Positions 46,366 through 53,994 of a DNA stretch of 64,000 bases are shown piece by piece (the first letter of the stretch is position 1; the number at the start of each line of letters is the position of its first letter). Below the pieces are notes generated by a model. The model searched no databases. It was not told where the DNA came from and was given only the letters and a program-made list of their open reading frames with translations. Made by a program: the position numbers and the translations under genes. This DNA is from Serratia fonticola (GTDB taxonomy: Bacteria > Pseudomonadota > Gammaproteobacteria > Enterobacterales > Enterobacteriaceae): positions 1,054,001 to 1,118,000 of the forward strand of contig NZ_VFMK01000001.1 of the NCBI RefSeq assembly GCF_006715025.1, given 5' to 3'.

Positions 46366-46640
46366 TGATTACTCTATATATACTATTGTCTCTAATGGTG
46401 ATGATTTTAAATTTTGTTTATTTAAAAAAGTTATTGCTTTCTGAAGGCCTATACGCACATGTTTACGCAATACTCATTTCAGTAGCACCGGCATTATTTC
46501 ACTTTTATGTTTTGAACTTCAGAGAAATACCTTTTTTTGATATAGATATTTCTGAAAACGAACCAATGATCTATCTTTCATTAGCATTCGGATACTTAAC
46601 CGGCTTGCCTTATATGATTGCTAGGAGAATGTATAGATAG
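46365..46640 (+). CDS. Small membrane protein, copy 1 (possible immunity protein)
   Basis: A 91-residue, three-helix protein, coupled to the DUF4225-like gene by a one-base overlap. Helices lie at about 3-20, 30-49 and 68-86; the acidic segment between the last two reads DISENEPMIYL. The same layout (YTRFYAI-like middle, NFREIP, acidic loop with E-N/D-E then SxAxxY) recurs in the three frames downstream, so this is the first of a tandem family. I do not recognise the family. Location after a putative toxin suggests immunity. Confidence 0.55.
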   Translation: MITLYILLSLMVMILNFVYLKKLLLSEGLYAHVYAILISVAPALFHFYVLNFREIPFFDIDISENEPMIYLSLAFGYLTGLPYMIARRMYR

Positions 46641-46742
46641 GGGCGATGTGGTGGTGTAGACTATCCTAAAAAACTAGCTCAGGAAGGGAAGGTGAACTAT
46701 ATCTATAAACTCAATATAGAAGCTATTAGGACTAAAAAATGA
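46641..46742 (+). pseudogene. Orphan 3' gene fragment coupled to copy 2
   Basis: After the copy 1 stop the same frame is open for 33 codons, ending DYPKKLAQEGKVNYIYKLN and IEAIRTKK with its TGA overlapping the ATG of copy 2 (ATGA). It is not like copy 1 or the DUF4225-like protein. It reads like the tail of a lost gene that was coupled to copy 2. Confidence 0.35.
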
Positions 46743-47020
46743 GCTACACTTATTCATTGTTCTCAATTTTATCGATGGTGCCTTTGTTCTTGATTGTAAA
46801 AAGGTTGACATCATCTGATTATCCATACACTAGATTTTATGCTATCTTGGTCGCATCATTATTTATGCTGTTCCATATCTATGTCTTCAATTTCCAAGAA
46901 ATTCCTGTTCTTGGTATTGCCGTACCAGAAGATAACGAGTTCATGTCATATGCTCCATATTTGTATGGGTTATTGACCGCTGCCGTCTGTGCAGTGGCTC
47001 ATAATAAAAGTAAAAACTAA
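46739..47020 (+). CDS. Small membrane protein, copy 2 (possible immunity protein)
   Basis: A 93-residue paralogue of copy 1: MSYTYSLFSILSMVPLFL, LTSSDYPYTRFYAILVASLFML, FNFQEIPVLGIAVPEDNEFMSY and AHNKSKN at the end. It has three hydrophobic segments and an acidic loop. Its ATG overlaps the stop of an orphan fragment upstream. This is the best-preserved member, with no stop or frameshift. A role as an immunity or membrane anchor protein is inferred only from position and repetition. Confidence 0.6.
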   Translation: MSYTYSLFSILSMVPLFLIVKRLTSSDYPYTRFYAILVASLFMLFHIYVFNFQEIPVLGIAVPEDNEFMSYAPYLYGLLTAAVCAVAHNKSKN

Positions 47021-47094
47021 TCAATGGCAGGGAAGATTGAAGGCTGTATCTCTCTGTCTCTGCAGTTTTTTTAATAAAGCTTTGAAGTGATTCC

Positions 47095-47376
47095 ATGGGC
47101 TATATATACTCTATTTTCTCTATCATTGGTCTTGCTGTTTTATACTATTACAAATAGAAGGCTGACATCGTCATACTACCCTTTATATAATTTTTTGGGG
47201 TAATGATTTCCTTCTTGTTTGTACTTTTCCATATGATAGTTTTGAGAGCTCATGTGACCCCTATTTTGGCGATTCCCGTTTCAGAAGATGATGATTTTAT
47301 GTATTATGGTCCGCTAATACACGCCTTCTTGTGTATTATTGTCAGTATGTTGGCTCACGGAAAAGGTAGGGGATGA
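47095..47376 (+). pseudogene. Small membrane protein, copy 3 (two frameshifts)
   Basis: Joining three frames gives MGYIYSIFSIIGLAVL, then TITNRRLTSSYYPLYNFLG, then GVMISFLFVLFHMIVLRAHV and PVSEDDDFMYYGPLIHAF, a clear third paralogue. In the present sequence stops at about 47156 and 47203 interrupt it. Its last codons overlap the ATG of copy 4 (ATGA). The decay suggests loss of need once a cognate gene was lost. Confidence 0.7.
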
Positions 47377-47673
47377 GTTATATATATTCAATATTTTCCA
47401 TCTTAACACTTTATCACTTATTTATCTGGGTCAGAAAGTTATCATCATCACACTACCCTTACACTCGGTTTGGTGCTATTGCCGTAATAGGGGCCTTTAT
47501 TGTTTTTCATTTGCATATTTCATATGAAAATCATCCCTATTCTAGATATCTCTGTTCCTGAAGATAATGAGTTTGTGTCTTATGCTCCTTATTTTTTTAG
47601 CTTATTAGTAACGATCGTTAGCATGATGGCCTTTAAAAGTAAGGGCAAGAAAACTTGTGAGGGATGGGCTTAA
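47373..47673 (+). pseudogene. Small membrane protein, copy 4 (one frameshift)
   Basis: The first frame gives MSYIYSIFSILTLYHLFIWVRK, SSSHYPYTRFGAIAVIGAF and FHLHIS; then the shifted frame continues MKIIPILDISVPEDNEFVSY and APYFFSLLVTIVSMMAFKSKG. One frameshift near 47,520 separates them. The array thus has two intact and two damaged copies. Positions 47374-47376 are shared with copy 3. Confidence 0.7.
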
Positions 47674-47689
47674 CCATCCCCCCTTTATA

Positions 47690-48169
47690 TCAATAGACTC
47701 TGTCATCCCAAATGCTGTAACCACTGGTGCCCGCAATGATATGGTTCCAGGTAATGCTCTTGTATTTCAATGAGATAGTTTCTTGTGGTTGTGCGCCACT
47801 GTGCGTAATTGAGTGAGGGTGTGAGCCTGAAATATCGGAAATGCTGGCATCAGTGAGTAAGATGGTAAAGTAAAGCTCTTGCGCTCCGGACGCATTGGTT
47901 CTGTAGAACTCAAACATGATTTCAAGTGATTCATTGTTGGAAATAGCCACGCCCAGCAAAGGCGAGGATTTATCGATAGGTTTGGTAAACACGACAGGGT
48001 GATGGCTTACATGCTGTTCCCTGCTCATCGCATAGTTCAGGCTATTAATCAGGATTTGGTCTAAATGGCTGGCCTGGCCTTTATTACCGATGGAATCCAT
48101 AGAGGAACACCCGGCAGAAATAAGTCCCTGCTGTTTACCTTTCAATGTCGCATAGATTACGTTAGCCAT
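47690..48169 (-). CDS. hcp: Orphan Hcp, type VI secretion tube protein
   Basis: Hcp forms the hexameric tube of the type VI secretion system and is expelled into target cells. The 159 residues fit the Hcp1/EvpC-like family of Enterobacterales: MANVIYATLKGKQQGLISAGCSS, SMSREQ-type YAMSREQHVSHHPVVFTKPIDKSSPLLGVAISNN (in part) and SGYSIWDDRVY at the end. AAGGA precedes the ATG at 48169. No other T6SS gene is in the window, so it is an orphan copy that must use an apparatus coded elsewhere. It faces the membrane-protein array. Confidence 0.9.
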   Translation of the reverse strand: MANVIYATLKGKQQGLISAGCSSMDSIGNKGQASHLDQILINSLNYAMSREQHVSHHPVVFTKPIDKSSPLLGVAISNNESLEIMFEFYRTNASGAQELYFTILLTDASISDISGSHPHSITHSGAQPQETISLKYKSITWNHIIAGTSGYSIWDDRVY

Positions 48170-48258
48170 TATTCAATGTCCTTATATTTACAATGTGACT
48201 TGGTGCCACGAAGCGTAGAGGTTTATATCATTATGTGAACCTACTGAATATAACATAA

Positions 48259-48282
48259 GCACCCATAATAAAGCCCGCATAA
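48259..48282. repeat. 24-bp repeat, copy B
   Basis: Identical to 43268-43291 (CACCCATAATAAAGCCCGC core). Unlike copy A, the right arm of the hairpin is replaced by AATCCGC and the IS4-type end. The repeats flank 5 kb; they could be homologous terminators or old IS target sites. Confidence 0.6.
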
Positions 48283-48289
48283 AATCCGC

Positions 48290-48976
48290 AATGCCGATCA
48301 GTTAAGGAGCGGTTGACCGCTCCTTAATCTGCGGCAATATAACGGCTTCCATTACAGGGAGCCGTTTCTTATGCCACTTCTCGATGACCTGCTGAGTTTT
48401 AACGACCAGCCTTTATTACCTCCACCTTCCGCTCAGCTTTTTGCTGAACATCTTCCCGTTGAATGGCTCCAACACTGCCTTTCTCTTTCCACTCATGCCA
48501 CCATCAGACGCCGTCGATTACCCGGTGATATGGTGGTCTGGATGGTCGTTTACATGGCTTTCTTTCGTAATGAACCCATTACCGATATTGTCCGCCGTCT
48601 TAACCTTAGCGCCGATGGTGAAGCGGGTACCCAGCTTCTCGCCCGCAGTGCCATTACTCAGGCTCGTCAGCGGGTCGGGTCTGCCCCTGTTGAGTGGCTA
48701 TTTCGCCAGACCGCTCTGACTTGGGGAACCGAGCGTTCCCCCAAAGATGACTGGAAAGGGCTGCAACTTTTCGCCGTAGATGGTGCTCAACTACGTACGC
48801 CGGATGAGCCGGAACTGCGTGAGTATTTTGGCTCAAGTAACACTTCAACTGCTCGCCAAAGTCCTTTCCCTGTAATGCGTCTGGTAGCGTTGATGAACCT
48901 GAGCAGTCATGTACTGTTGGACGCGGCCATTGGATCTTATCGCAGCAGTGAGATCCGACTGGCCCCAAACGGCTAA
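48290..48976 (+). mobile_element. IS4-family insertion sequence remnant (left end)
   Basis: The left end AATGCCGATCAGTTAAGGAG resembles the IS4 terminal inverted repeat as I recall it. It is followed by a palindrome (AGGAGCGG...CCGCTCCT) and the broken transposase gene. The right part of the element, including the rest of the transposase and the right inverted repeat, is absent or unrecognisable before the tRNA. Confidence 0.7.
48371..48976 (+). pseudogene. IS4-type transposase, N-terminal fragment
   Basis: The 201-residue frame matches the N-terminal half of IS4-family transposases: LPVEWLQHCLSLSTHATIRRRRLP, RLNL, SAITQARQRVGSAPVEWLFR and LQLFAVDGAQLRTPDEPE (the first DDE aspartate in VDG). 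Full members are about 440 residues. Here the frame ends with SEIRLAPNG and a stop, so the second and third catalytic residues are lost and the fragment is inactive. Confidence 0.85.
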
Positions 48977-49108
48977 TATATCTGTGAGGGAGTCTGGAGA
49001 CGATGTTTATAACAAAACGCCCCCGACCATCAAGGTCGAGGGCGGTTAAGATATCAAAAACCCGTTATCCGGTTAACCACTATGCTTCACCACTTAAGTG
49101 AACGGCAT

Positions 49109-49131
49109 TGCCGCATCGCGGGGTTTTTTTA
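49109..49131 (+). terminator. Terminator-like hairpin near the right island end
   Basis: CCGC-ATC-GCGG is followed by seven T. It resembles the terminator between uppP and cca. The stretch 48977-49238 also has a strong hairpin (CGCCCCCGACC with GGTCGAGGGCG, about 49017-49046) but no gene. Confidence 0.6.
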
Positions 49132-49195
49132 TGCACGGGGTGTTATGGCTTTAGAAAACTTACCGCCATTTTATCGCCACTAATACTCAAGATAA

Positions 49196-49222
49196 TAAAA
49201 AAGCCACTGTAAAAAGTGGCTT
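49196..49222. terminator. Bidirectional terminator behind tRNA-Ile2
   Basis: AAGCCACT and AGTGGCTT form an 8-bp stem; on the minus strand a run of T follows, on the plus strand TTAAT. It would end tRNA transcription. Confidence 0.7.
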
Positions 49223-49238
49223 AATATTATGATTTTAA

Positions 49239-49295
49239 AGCTAAAATTTGGTGGCCCCTGCTGGGTTTGAACCAGCGACCAAGCGATTATGAGTC
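49239..49295 (-). repeat. attR-type copy (tRNA side)
   Basis: The 57 bp are identical to 44655-44711. They cover the 3' 47 bases of the tRNA and 10 bases downstream. Integration re-creates a whole tRNA gene here, so this copy is the functional tRNA end. Confidence 0.9.
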
Positions 49296-49324
49296 GCCTG
49301 CTCTAACCACTGAGCTAAGGGGCC
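49249..49324 (-). tRNA. ileX: tRNA-Ile2 (anticodon CAU, ileX type)
   Basis: The minus strand reads GGCCCCTTAGCTCAGTGG... with anticodon stem-loop GCGACTCATAATCGC and TTCAAACC in the T loop, ending CCA. It is almost the same as E. coli ileX, whose CAU anticodon is changed to lysidine-AU to read AUA. The neighbours mug and rpoD are as in E. coli. All arms pair and the CCA is encoded. It is the target of the island on its 3' side. Confidence 0.95.
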
Positions 49325-49471
49325 AAGCGGCGTGATTATACGGTAATCACGGGACGCAGGTCTACAGTCATAAAACCATATGGTGCTTTTCTGCACAGTG
49401 ATAGTCTGTTGTAATTGCAGACAGATTTTGCGATAACCGCTGTAATCCCCTTTAATGGACGTCCAATACTT

Positions 49472-49957
49472 ATGGAACTTTTGGCACCCAACCTGCAGGT
49501 GGTGTTCTGTGGCATCAATCCTGGTCTTTCTTCTGCCCATCAGGGGTATCCTTTTGCCAACGGCAGTAACCGCTTTTGGAAGGTGATTCACCAGGCTGGC
49601 TTCACCAGACATCAACTCGCGCCGGAGCAGTGGCAGCAACTGAAAGAGAACGGCTGTGGTATCACCGCGCTGGTGGCACGCCCAACGGTGGCGGCTAGTG
49701 AACTGACTCGTGATGAGCTGCGTGGTGGTGGTGAGGTGCTAAAAGAAAAAATCCTGCGTTATCAGCCGCGTGCTTTAGCCATCCTGGGTAAACAGGCATT
49801 CAGTAGCGCATTTGGCATCCGTAATGTTGCCTGGGGACGTCAGGAGATGATAATAGGCCAAACTGTGGTCTGGGTATTGCCTAATCCCAGTGGTTTGAAC
49901 CGCGCTACGTTAGAGCAGCTAACTGAGTCTTATCGAGAGCTCTATCTGACACTGTAA
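49472..49957 (+). CDS. mug: Mug, G/U(T) mismatch-specific DNA glycosylase
   Basis: Mug removes uracil and ethenocytosine opposite guanine. The 161-residue product has the uracil-glycosylase superfamily motif I (CGINPGLSSA) near 14-23 and motif II (PNPSGLNR) near 141, followed by the normal C terminus. The start MELLAPNL at 49472 matches the length of E. coli Mug; a frame start at 49415 would overlap the tRNA promoter and is rejected. It is divergent from ileX, the E. coli order. The end differs a little in length from E. coli, which is common. Confidence 0.93.
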   Translation: MELLAPNLQVVFCGINPGLSSAHQGYPFANGSNRFWKVIHQAGFTRHQLAPEQWQQLKENGCGITALVARPTVAASELTRDELRGGGEVLKEKILRYQPRALAILGKQAFSSAFGIRNVAWGRQEMIIGQTVVWVLPNPSGLNRATLEQLTESYRELYLTL

Positions 49958-50203
49958 AGCGGTGGCTCTATCAATGGCCTATTTTTAATTTAGGCCATTA
50001 ACTTATAGTTTTTAAATTAGTTTGCATGTTAATTATTTCATTCTTACCCTTCTATTTATCTCCGCACATATTTTATTAGTTTACTGTCAAGGGGAATGCT
50101 TCCCCCGTGTGAAACCATTTAACTGCGCTAAAACTTATTCTCATCATCTCATTAGGGATGGATTGTTCGCAAAGTAAACAGCAAAGTTCTGGGGAGAGGT
50201 GGT

Positions 50204-50695
50204 ATGTATCATTTAGCTATGGAGGAAAGGCAAGACAATTTGGATGAGTGTTTGGAATTGTTTTCAGGGTTACCGTTACAAAATTCAGAACGTGAATTAC
50301 GGCTGGTCACCTTCTGCGAAAGATATAAAACGAATATTCTTTCAGTGATGCCTTGGGTTGCTTCAGAGTTTGCAGCTTACAGCGGCTTTGAGAATTTATT
50401 TAAGTTATTACATTCTTATGGTGGACGTAAAATTTATCTTCCTAAAGAACTGAGTAAGTTTTGCCATCTTTATGGCGTGGATATTCCACAACACAGCTAT
50501 CATAAACTGTATAAAAAGGCTGATTCCTCTGGTTATCTGGATGTGCCTTCTACTTGGGGTGTTTTCATTGCGATAAGAAGAGCAGCAATGCAAATAGCGA
50601 TGAAAGAGAATATTCCAGCCAAATTATTAACACAAACCTTTGGTGTTACGATGCGTAATATCAGGTTAATCAAATCACGTAACTCTTGTTTATAA
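50204..50695 (+). CDS. Mor-like transcription regulator
   Basis: A 163-residue protein whose C-terminal half recalls the Mor/C activator family of phage Mu: LHSYGGRKIYLPKE corresponds to the GGxxIYIPK motif, and the end (PAKLLTQTFGVTMRNIRLIKSR) has the pattern of its helix-turn-helix. The first 60 residues are unlike anything I know. It starts with a strong GGGGAGAGG site. It is AT-rich, preceded by 246 bp of AT-rich DNA, and lies directly before a RhiA-like gene on the same strand (72 bp), so it is the likely regulator of the two genes that follow. Confidence 0.6.
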   Translation: MYHLAMEERQDNLDECLELFSGLPLQNSERELRLVTFCERYKTNILSVMPWVASEFAAYSGFENLFKLLHSYGGRKIYLPKELSKFCHLYGVDIPQHSYHKLYKKADSSGYLDVPSTWGVFIAIRRAAMQIAMKENIPAKLLTQTFGVTMRNIRLIKSRNSCL

Positions 50696-50766
50696 GGGGG
50701 TATAAGAAGTTAAAACTGGCAGCGCAATATTATAAACATACAAATTAACATAAAAAGGTGAATCAA

Positions 50767-51378
50767 ATGACTCAATATTCCGTGACGTTTAAGAATAACT
50801 CTTCAAATTTCGGTTCTGCGTGTATCTATCAAACTTTGCCGGATGTTGATGACCCGCGCATTATGTCATTAGCTTGGTTTTCCAAGGCTGCGCATCCAGA
50901 TACCAAAGTAGTATTCGACTGGAATATCGACTATAGCTTTGTGTGGGACGAGACTGGTCAGCTGATCCCAGGGGTGAAGTTTGATGCCTCACAAACCCTG
51001 GCGGCAGATTTGAAAACTAAAAATCAGGTAACATTGAAGTATGAAAACGGTGCTTTCCTGTTTGATGAATTGGGACAAGGAAGCCGTAATGGAACACTAT
51101 ATATCGCTCACGATAATAGTCTCCCTCTTAATGTGGCTTCTGTTGGGGTGGGGATGTCAGGAGCTGGTATTTTTGTGGTTCAGGCTCAACCTAATTTAAA
51201 TGTCAATTTTACGCCACATCCTAAATACTGGATCACGTTTGGTAATTATATCCCTGGTCAAGTTTTGGATATCAGTGATATTACCGATGCTCAGGAATTG
51301 GCATTCCCTCCTAATGTTTATAACCTGAATGCAGAGTTGAAGATGGATAACTCTTGGGCTGTTACCAGCATTGTGTAA
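50767..51378 (+). CDS. RhiA-like protein
   Basis: A 203-residue protein resembling RhiA, the abundant rhizosphere-expressed protein of Rhizobium leguminosarum: YSVTFKNNSSNFGSACIYQTLP, SLAWFSKAAHPDTKVVFDW, YSFVWDE, AADL and the C-terminal PxYWITFGNYIPGQVLD run. RhiA family members have no known activity. It has no signal peptide and is rich in beta-strand residues. ATG 50767 has AAGGTGA five bases upstream; the GTG at 50758 is rejected. The next gene starts 28 bp later and codes for a small caspase-like protein, so they probably work together. Confidence 0.6.
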   Translation: MTQYSVTFKNNSSNFGSACIYQTLPDVDDPRIMSLAWFSKAAHPDTKVVFDWNIDYSFVWDETGQLIPGVKFDASQTLAADLKTKNQVTLKYENGAFLFDELGQGSRNGTLYIAHDNSLPLNVASVGVGMSGAGIFVVQAQPNLNVNFTPHPKYWITFGNYIPGQVLDISDITDAQELAFPPNVYNLNAELKMDNSWAVTSIV

Positions 51379-51406
51379 ACTATTATCTAACCTATGAGGT
51401 ATGACT

Positions 51407-51868
51407 ATGATACTTATCGTATGTACAGATGACGATAGCTTAGTTACGATAGCTAATCGTTCTATTATTAAAAATCCGCTAACATTCGGTCTGCATTATC
51501 AGGTTTTTCAGGAGCTATTACCCCCGTTGGCGAAGTATGAAAACCTATTTATTATTGCTCATGGGGCTTTCTTGGGAGATAACGGGATGCCAGTGATTGG
51601 CGATCAGGAAGAAGATTTCTATCTTAATGGAAGTACGCTTTATCAAAGTATCGCGGCGATTATTCCAGGGGACTACCAAGGAAATGTTTATATTGACGCT
51701 TGCGAATCAGCAGATAATACGGAGGAAATGTTAAGTTTTGCAGAGACATTCTACGTTTATTTTAGAGACAAGCATAAAGATTCACACGTTTTTGGTGTGA
51801 ATGGTTGTAGTAGCGGTTTAATCCCGTTACCAGACGATCCTAAGTGGATCCCAGTAACCTTGGTTTGA
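51407..51868 (+). CDS. Small caspase-like (CHAT/C14-fold) protein
   Basis: A 153-residue protein in which the two key motifs of clan CD peptidases can be seen: LFIIAHGAFLGDNGMP with His52-Gly53, and VYIDACESADN with Cys99 after a hydrophobic strand. The spacing (47 residues) and the intervening DFYLNGSTLYQSI, where CHAT proteins have a ligand loop, fit a minimal caspase-like domain. It has no signal peptide. ATG 51407 has GAGG seven bases upstream; 51401 is too close. It is AT-rich, follows the RhiA-like gene by 28 bp and ends before rpoD. A substrate or trigger is unknown; activity is an inference from two motifs. Confidence 0.55.
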   Translation: MILIVCTDDDSLVTIANRSIIKNPLTFGLHYQVFQELLPPLAKYENLFIIAHGAFLGDNGMPVIGDQEEDFYLNGSTLYQSIAAIIPGDYQGNVYIDACESADNTEEMLSFAETFYVYFRDKHKDSHVFGVNGCSSGLIPLPDDPKWIPVTLV

Positions 51869-51930
51869 GAAGAGAATACGATAATAGGGAATGCAGAATA
51901 AAATAATCAGGAGAAATAAAAGGTGTATCT

Positions 51931-51962
51931 AAAAAAATAGCCCCGGAATTTATTCCGGGGCT
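51931..51962 (-). terminator. rpoD terminator (bidirectional)
   Basis: AGCCCCGGAAT and ATTCCGGGGCT form an 11-bp stem with a 2-base loop; on the minus strand seven T follow. It ends the rpsU-dnaG-rpoD transcript and can also end the caspase-like gene's transcript. Confidence 0.9.
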
Positions 51963-52004
51963 ATCTGTTTATGCTGTTCAGCACATGGTTGCCAGGCCTA
52001 GGCC

Positions 52005-53837
52005 TTAGTCATCCAGGAAGCTACGCAGTACTTCTGAACGGCTTGGGTGGCGCAGTTTACGCAACGCCTTGGCTTCGATCTGACGGATACGTTCACGGGT
52101 AACGTCGAATTGCTTACCCACTTCTTCCAACGTGTGGTCAGTGTTCATATCGATACCGAAACGCATACGCAGCACTTTCGCTTCACGCGCGGTCAGGCCA
52201 GCCAGAACGTCGTGCGTGGCAGAACGCAGGCTTTCTGAGGTGGCAGAATCCAGCGGCAGCTCGAGGGTGGTATCCTCGATGAAATCGCCCAGATGTGAAT
52301 CTTCATCATCACCAATCGGCGTTTCCATGGAGATCGGCTCTTTGGCGATCTTCAGGACCTTACGGATTTTGTCTTCCGGCATCAGCATACGCTCAGCCAG
52401 CTCTTCCGGCGTAGGTTCACGGCCCATCTCTTGCAGCATCTGGCGCGAAATACGGTTGAGTTTGTTGATGGTCTCAATCATATGCACCGGAATACGGATG
52501 GTACGTGCCTGGTCGGCGATAGAACGGGTGATTGCCTGGCGGATCCACCAGGTGGCATAAGTTGAGAACTTGTAGCCACGACGGTATTCAAACTTGTCAA
52601 CCGCTTTCATCAGACCGATGTTGCCTTCCTGGATCAGATCCAGGAACTGCAGGCCACGGTTGGTGTATTTCTTGGCAATCGAGATAACCAGACGCAAGTT
52701 GGCCTCAACCATCTCTTTCTTCGCGCGGCGGGCTTTCGCTTCACCGATCGACATGCGACGGTTGATGTCTTTAACCTGCTCAATGGTCAGGCCGGTTTCT
52801 TCTTCGATCTGACGCAGTTTCTGCAGGCTACGCTGGACGTCTTCGTTCACATCCTTAAGCTTCTCTGACCATGGTTTGGCCATCGCCAGTGCCGCTTCGA
52901 ACCAGGTATCGCTGGTTTCGTTGCCAGCGAACAGGGTGACGAAGTTTTTCTTCGGCATTTTGCACTGTTCAACGCACAGTTTCATGATGATACGTTCTTG
53001 AGTACGAACGCGATCCATCATGACGCGCATGCTGTTGACCAGGAAATCGAACTGTTTTGGCACCAGGCGGAACTGCTTGAACACTTCAGACAGCTTCAGG
53101 ATTTCTTCTGCTGCACTGGCGTGGCTGCGGCCGTTCTTTTTGATGACCAGACGCGTCGATTCATACTGATCGCGCAGATCGGCAAATTTCTGGCGCGCCA
53201 GTTCCGGATCGATGCTGTTGTCGTCTTCAGCGTCTTCGTCTTCGTCTTCTTCGTCGTCATCCTGCTCTTCGGTGGTTAATTCAGAACCGATGTGCGTGGC
53301 GGTAGGTGCGATGTCCTCTTCCGCGTTAGGATCGACGAAACCGGTGATCAGGTCGGACAGACGAGCTTCGCCAGCTTCGACGCGATCGTACTGTTCCAAC
53401 AGGTAGGTGATGGCTTCAGGGTACTCGGCAACCGAGCATTGCACCTGGTTGATACCGTCTTCGATACGTTTGGCGATGTCGATTTCGCCTTCACGCGTCA
53501 GCAGCTCAACGGTACCCATTTCACGCATGTACATGCGCACCGGGTCGGTAGTACGCCCGATTTCAGATTCCACGCTGGACAGCACCTGAGCGGCAGCTTC
53601 TTCCGCATCTTCGTCTGTGCTGTTTGCGTTTTCAGCAAGCAACAGATCGTCGGCGTCCGGGGCTTCTTCCATCACCTGGATGCCCATGTCGTTAATCATC
53701 TGGATGATGTCTTCGATCTGGTCGGAGTCGACGATATCTTCCGGCAGATGGTCATTGACCTCAGCATAGGTCAGATAGCCTTGCTCCTTACCACGGGTGA
53801 CAAGTAGCTTCAGCTGTGACTGCGGGTTTTGCTCCAT
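52005..53837 (-). CDS. rpoD: RpoD, sigma-70
   Basis: The primary sigma factor binds RNA polymerase core and recognises -10 and -35 promoter elements. The 610-residue product has region 1.1, region 1.2, a very acidic insert (EEQDDDEEDEDEDAEDD) in the non-conserved region, region 2.4 (YATWWIRQAITRSI), region 3 and region 4.2 (VTRERIRQIEAKALRKL). The longer frame from 53903 has 22 unlikely residues; ATG 53837 (MEQNPQSQ) is the known start. It is the last gene of the macromolecular synthesis operon after dnaG. Confidence 0.98.
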   Translation of the reverse strand: MEQNPQSQLKLLVTRGKEQGYLTYAEVNDHLPEDIVDSDQIEDIIQMINDMGIQVMEEAPDADDLLLAENANSTDEDAEEAAAQVLSSVESEIGRTTDPVRMYMREMGTVELLTREGEIDIAKRIEDGINQVQCSVAEYPEAITYLLEQYDRVEAGEARLSDLITGFVDPNAEEDIAPTATHIGSELTTEEQDDDEEDEDEDAEDDNSIDPELARQKFADLRDQYESTRLVIKKNGRSHASAAEEILKLSEVFKQFRLVPKQFDFLVNSMRVMMDRVRTQERIIMKLCVEQCKMPKKNFVTLFAGNETSDTWFEAALAMAKPWSEKLKDVNEDVQRSLQKLRQIEEETGLTIEQVKDINRRMSIGEAKARRAKKEMVEANLRLVISIAKKYTNRGLQFLDLIQEGNIGLMKAVDKFEYRRGYKFSTYATWWIRQAITRSIADQARTIRIPVHMIETINKLNRISRQMLQEMGREPTPEELAERMLMPEDKIRKVLKIAKEPISMETPIGDDEDSHLGDFIEDTTLELPLDSATSESLRSATHDVLAGLTAREAKVLRMRFGIDMNTDHTLEEVGKQFDVTRERIRQIEAKALRKLRHPSRSEVLRSFLDD

Positions 53838-53994
53838 AAGACGGTATCCACACTTCAGAGTATTTGGGTTGGTGTCGGTCGGCGAAACCGCCAACAATAG
53901 CATTTGGGGCGTTTTTGTTGTTGCCGCGGCCCACTATGACGGCATATTGCAGGGCTCAGCCCTCGCATTTATCGGCACTTAAGCCGTTTGGTAT

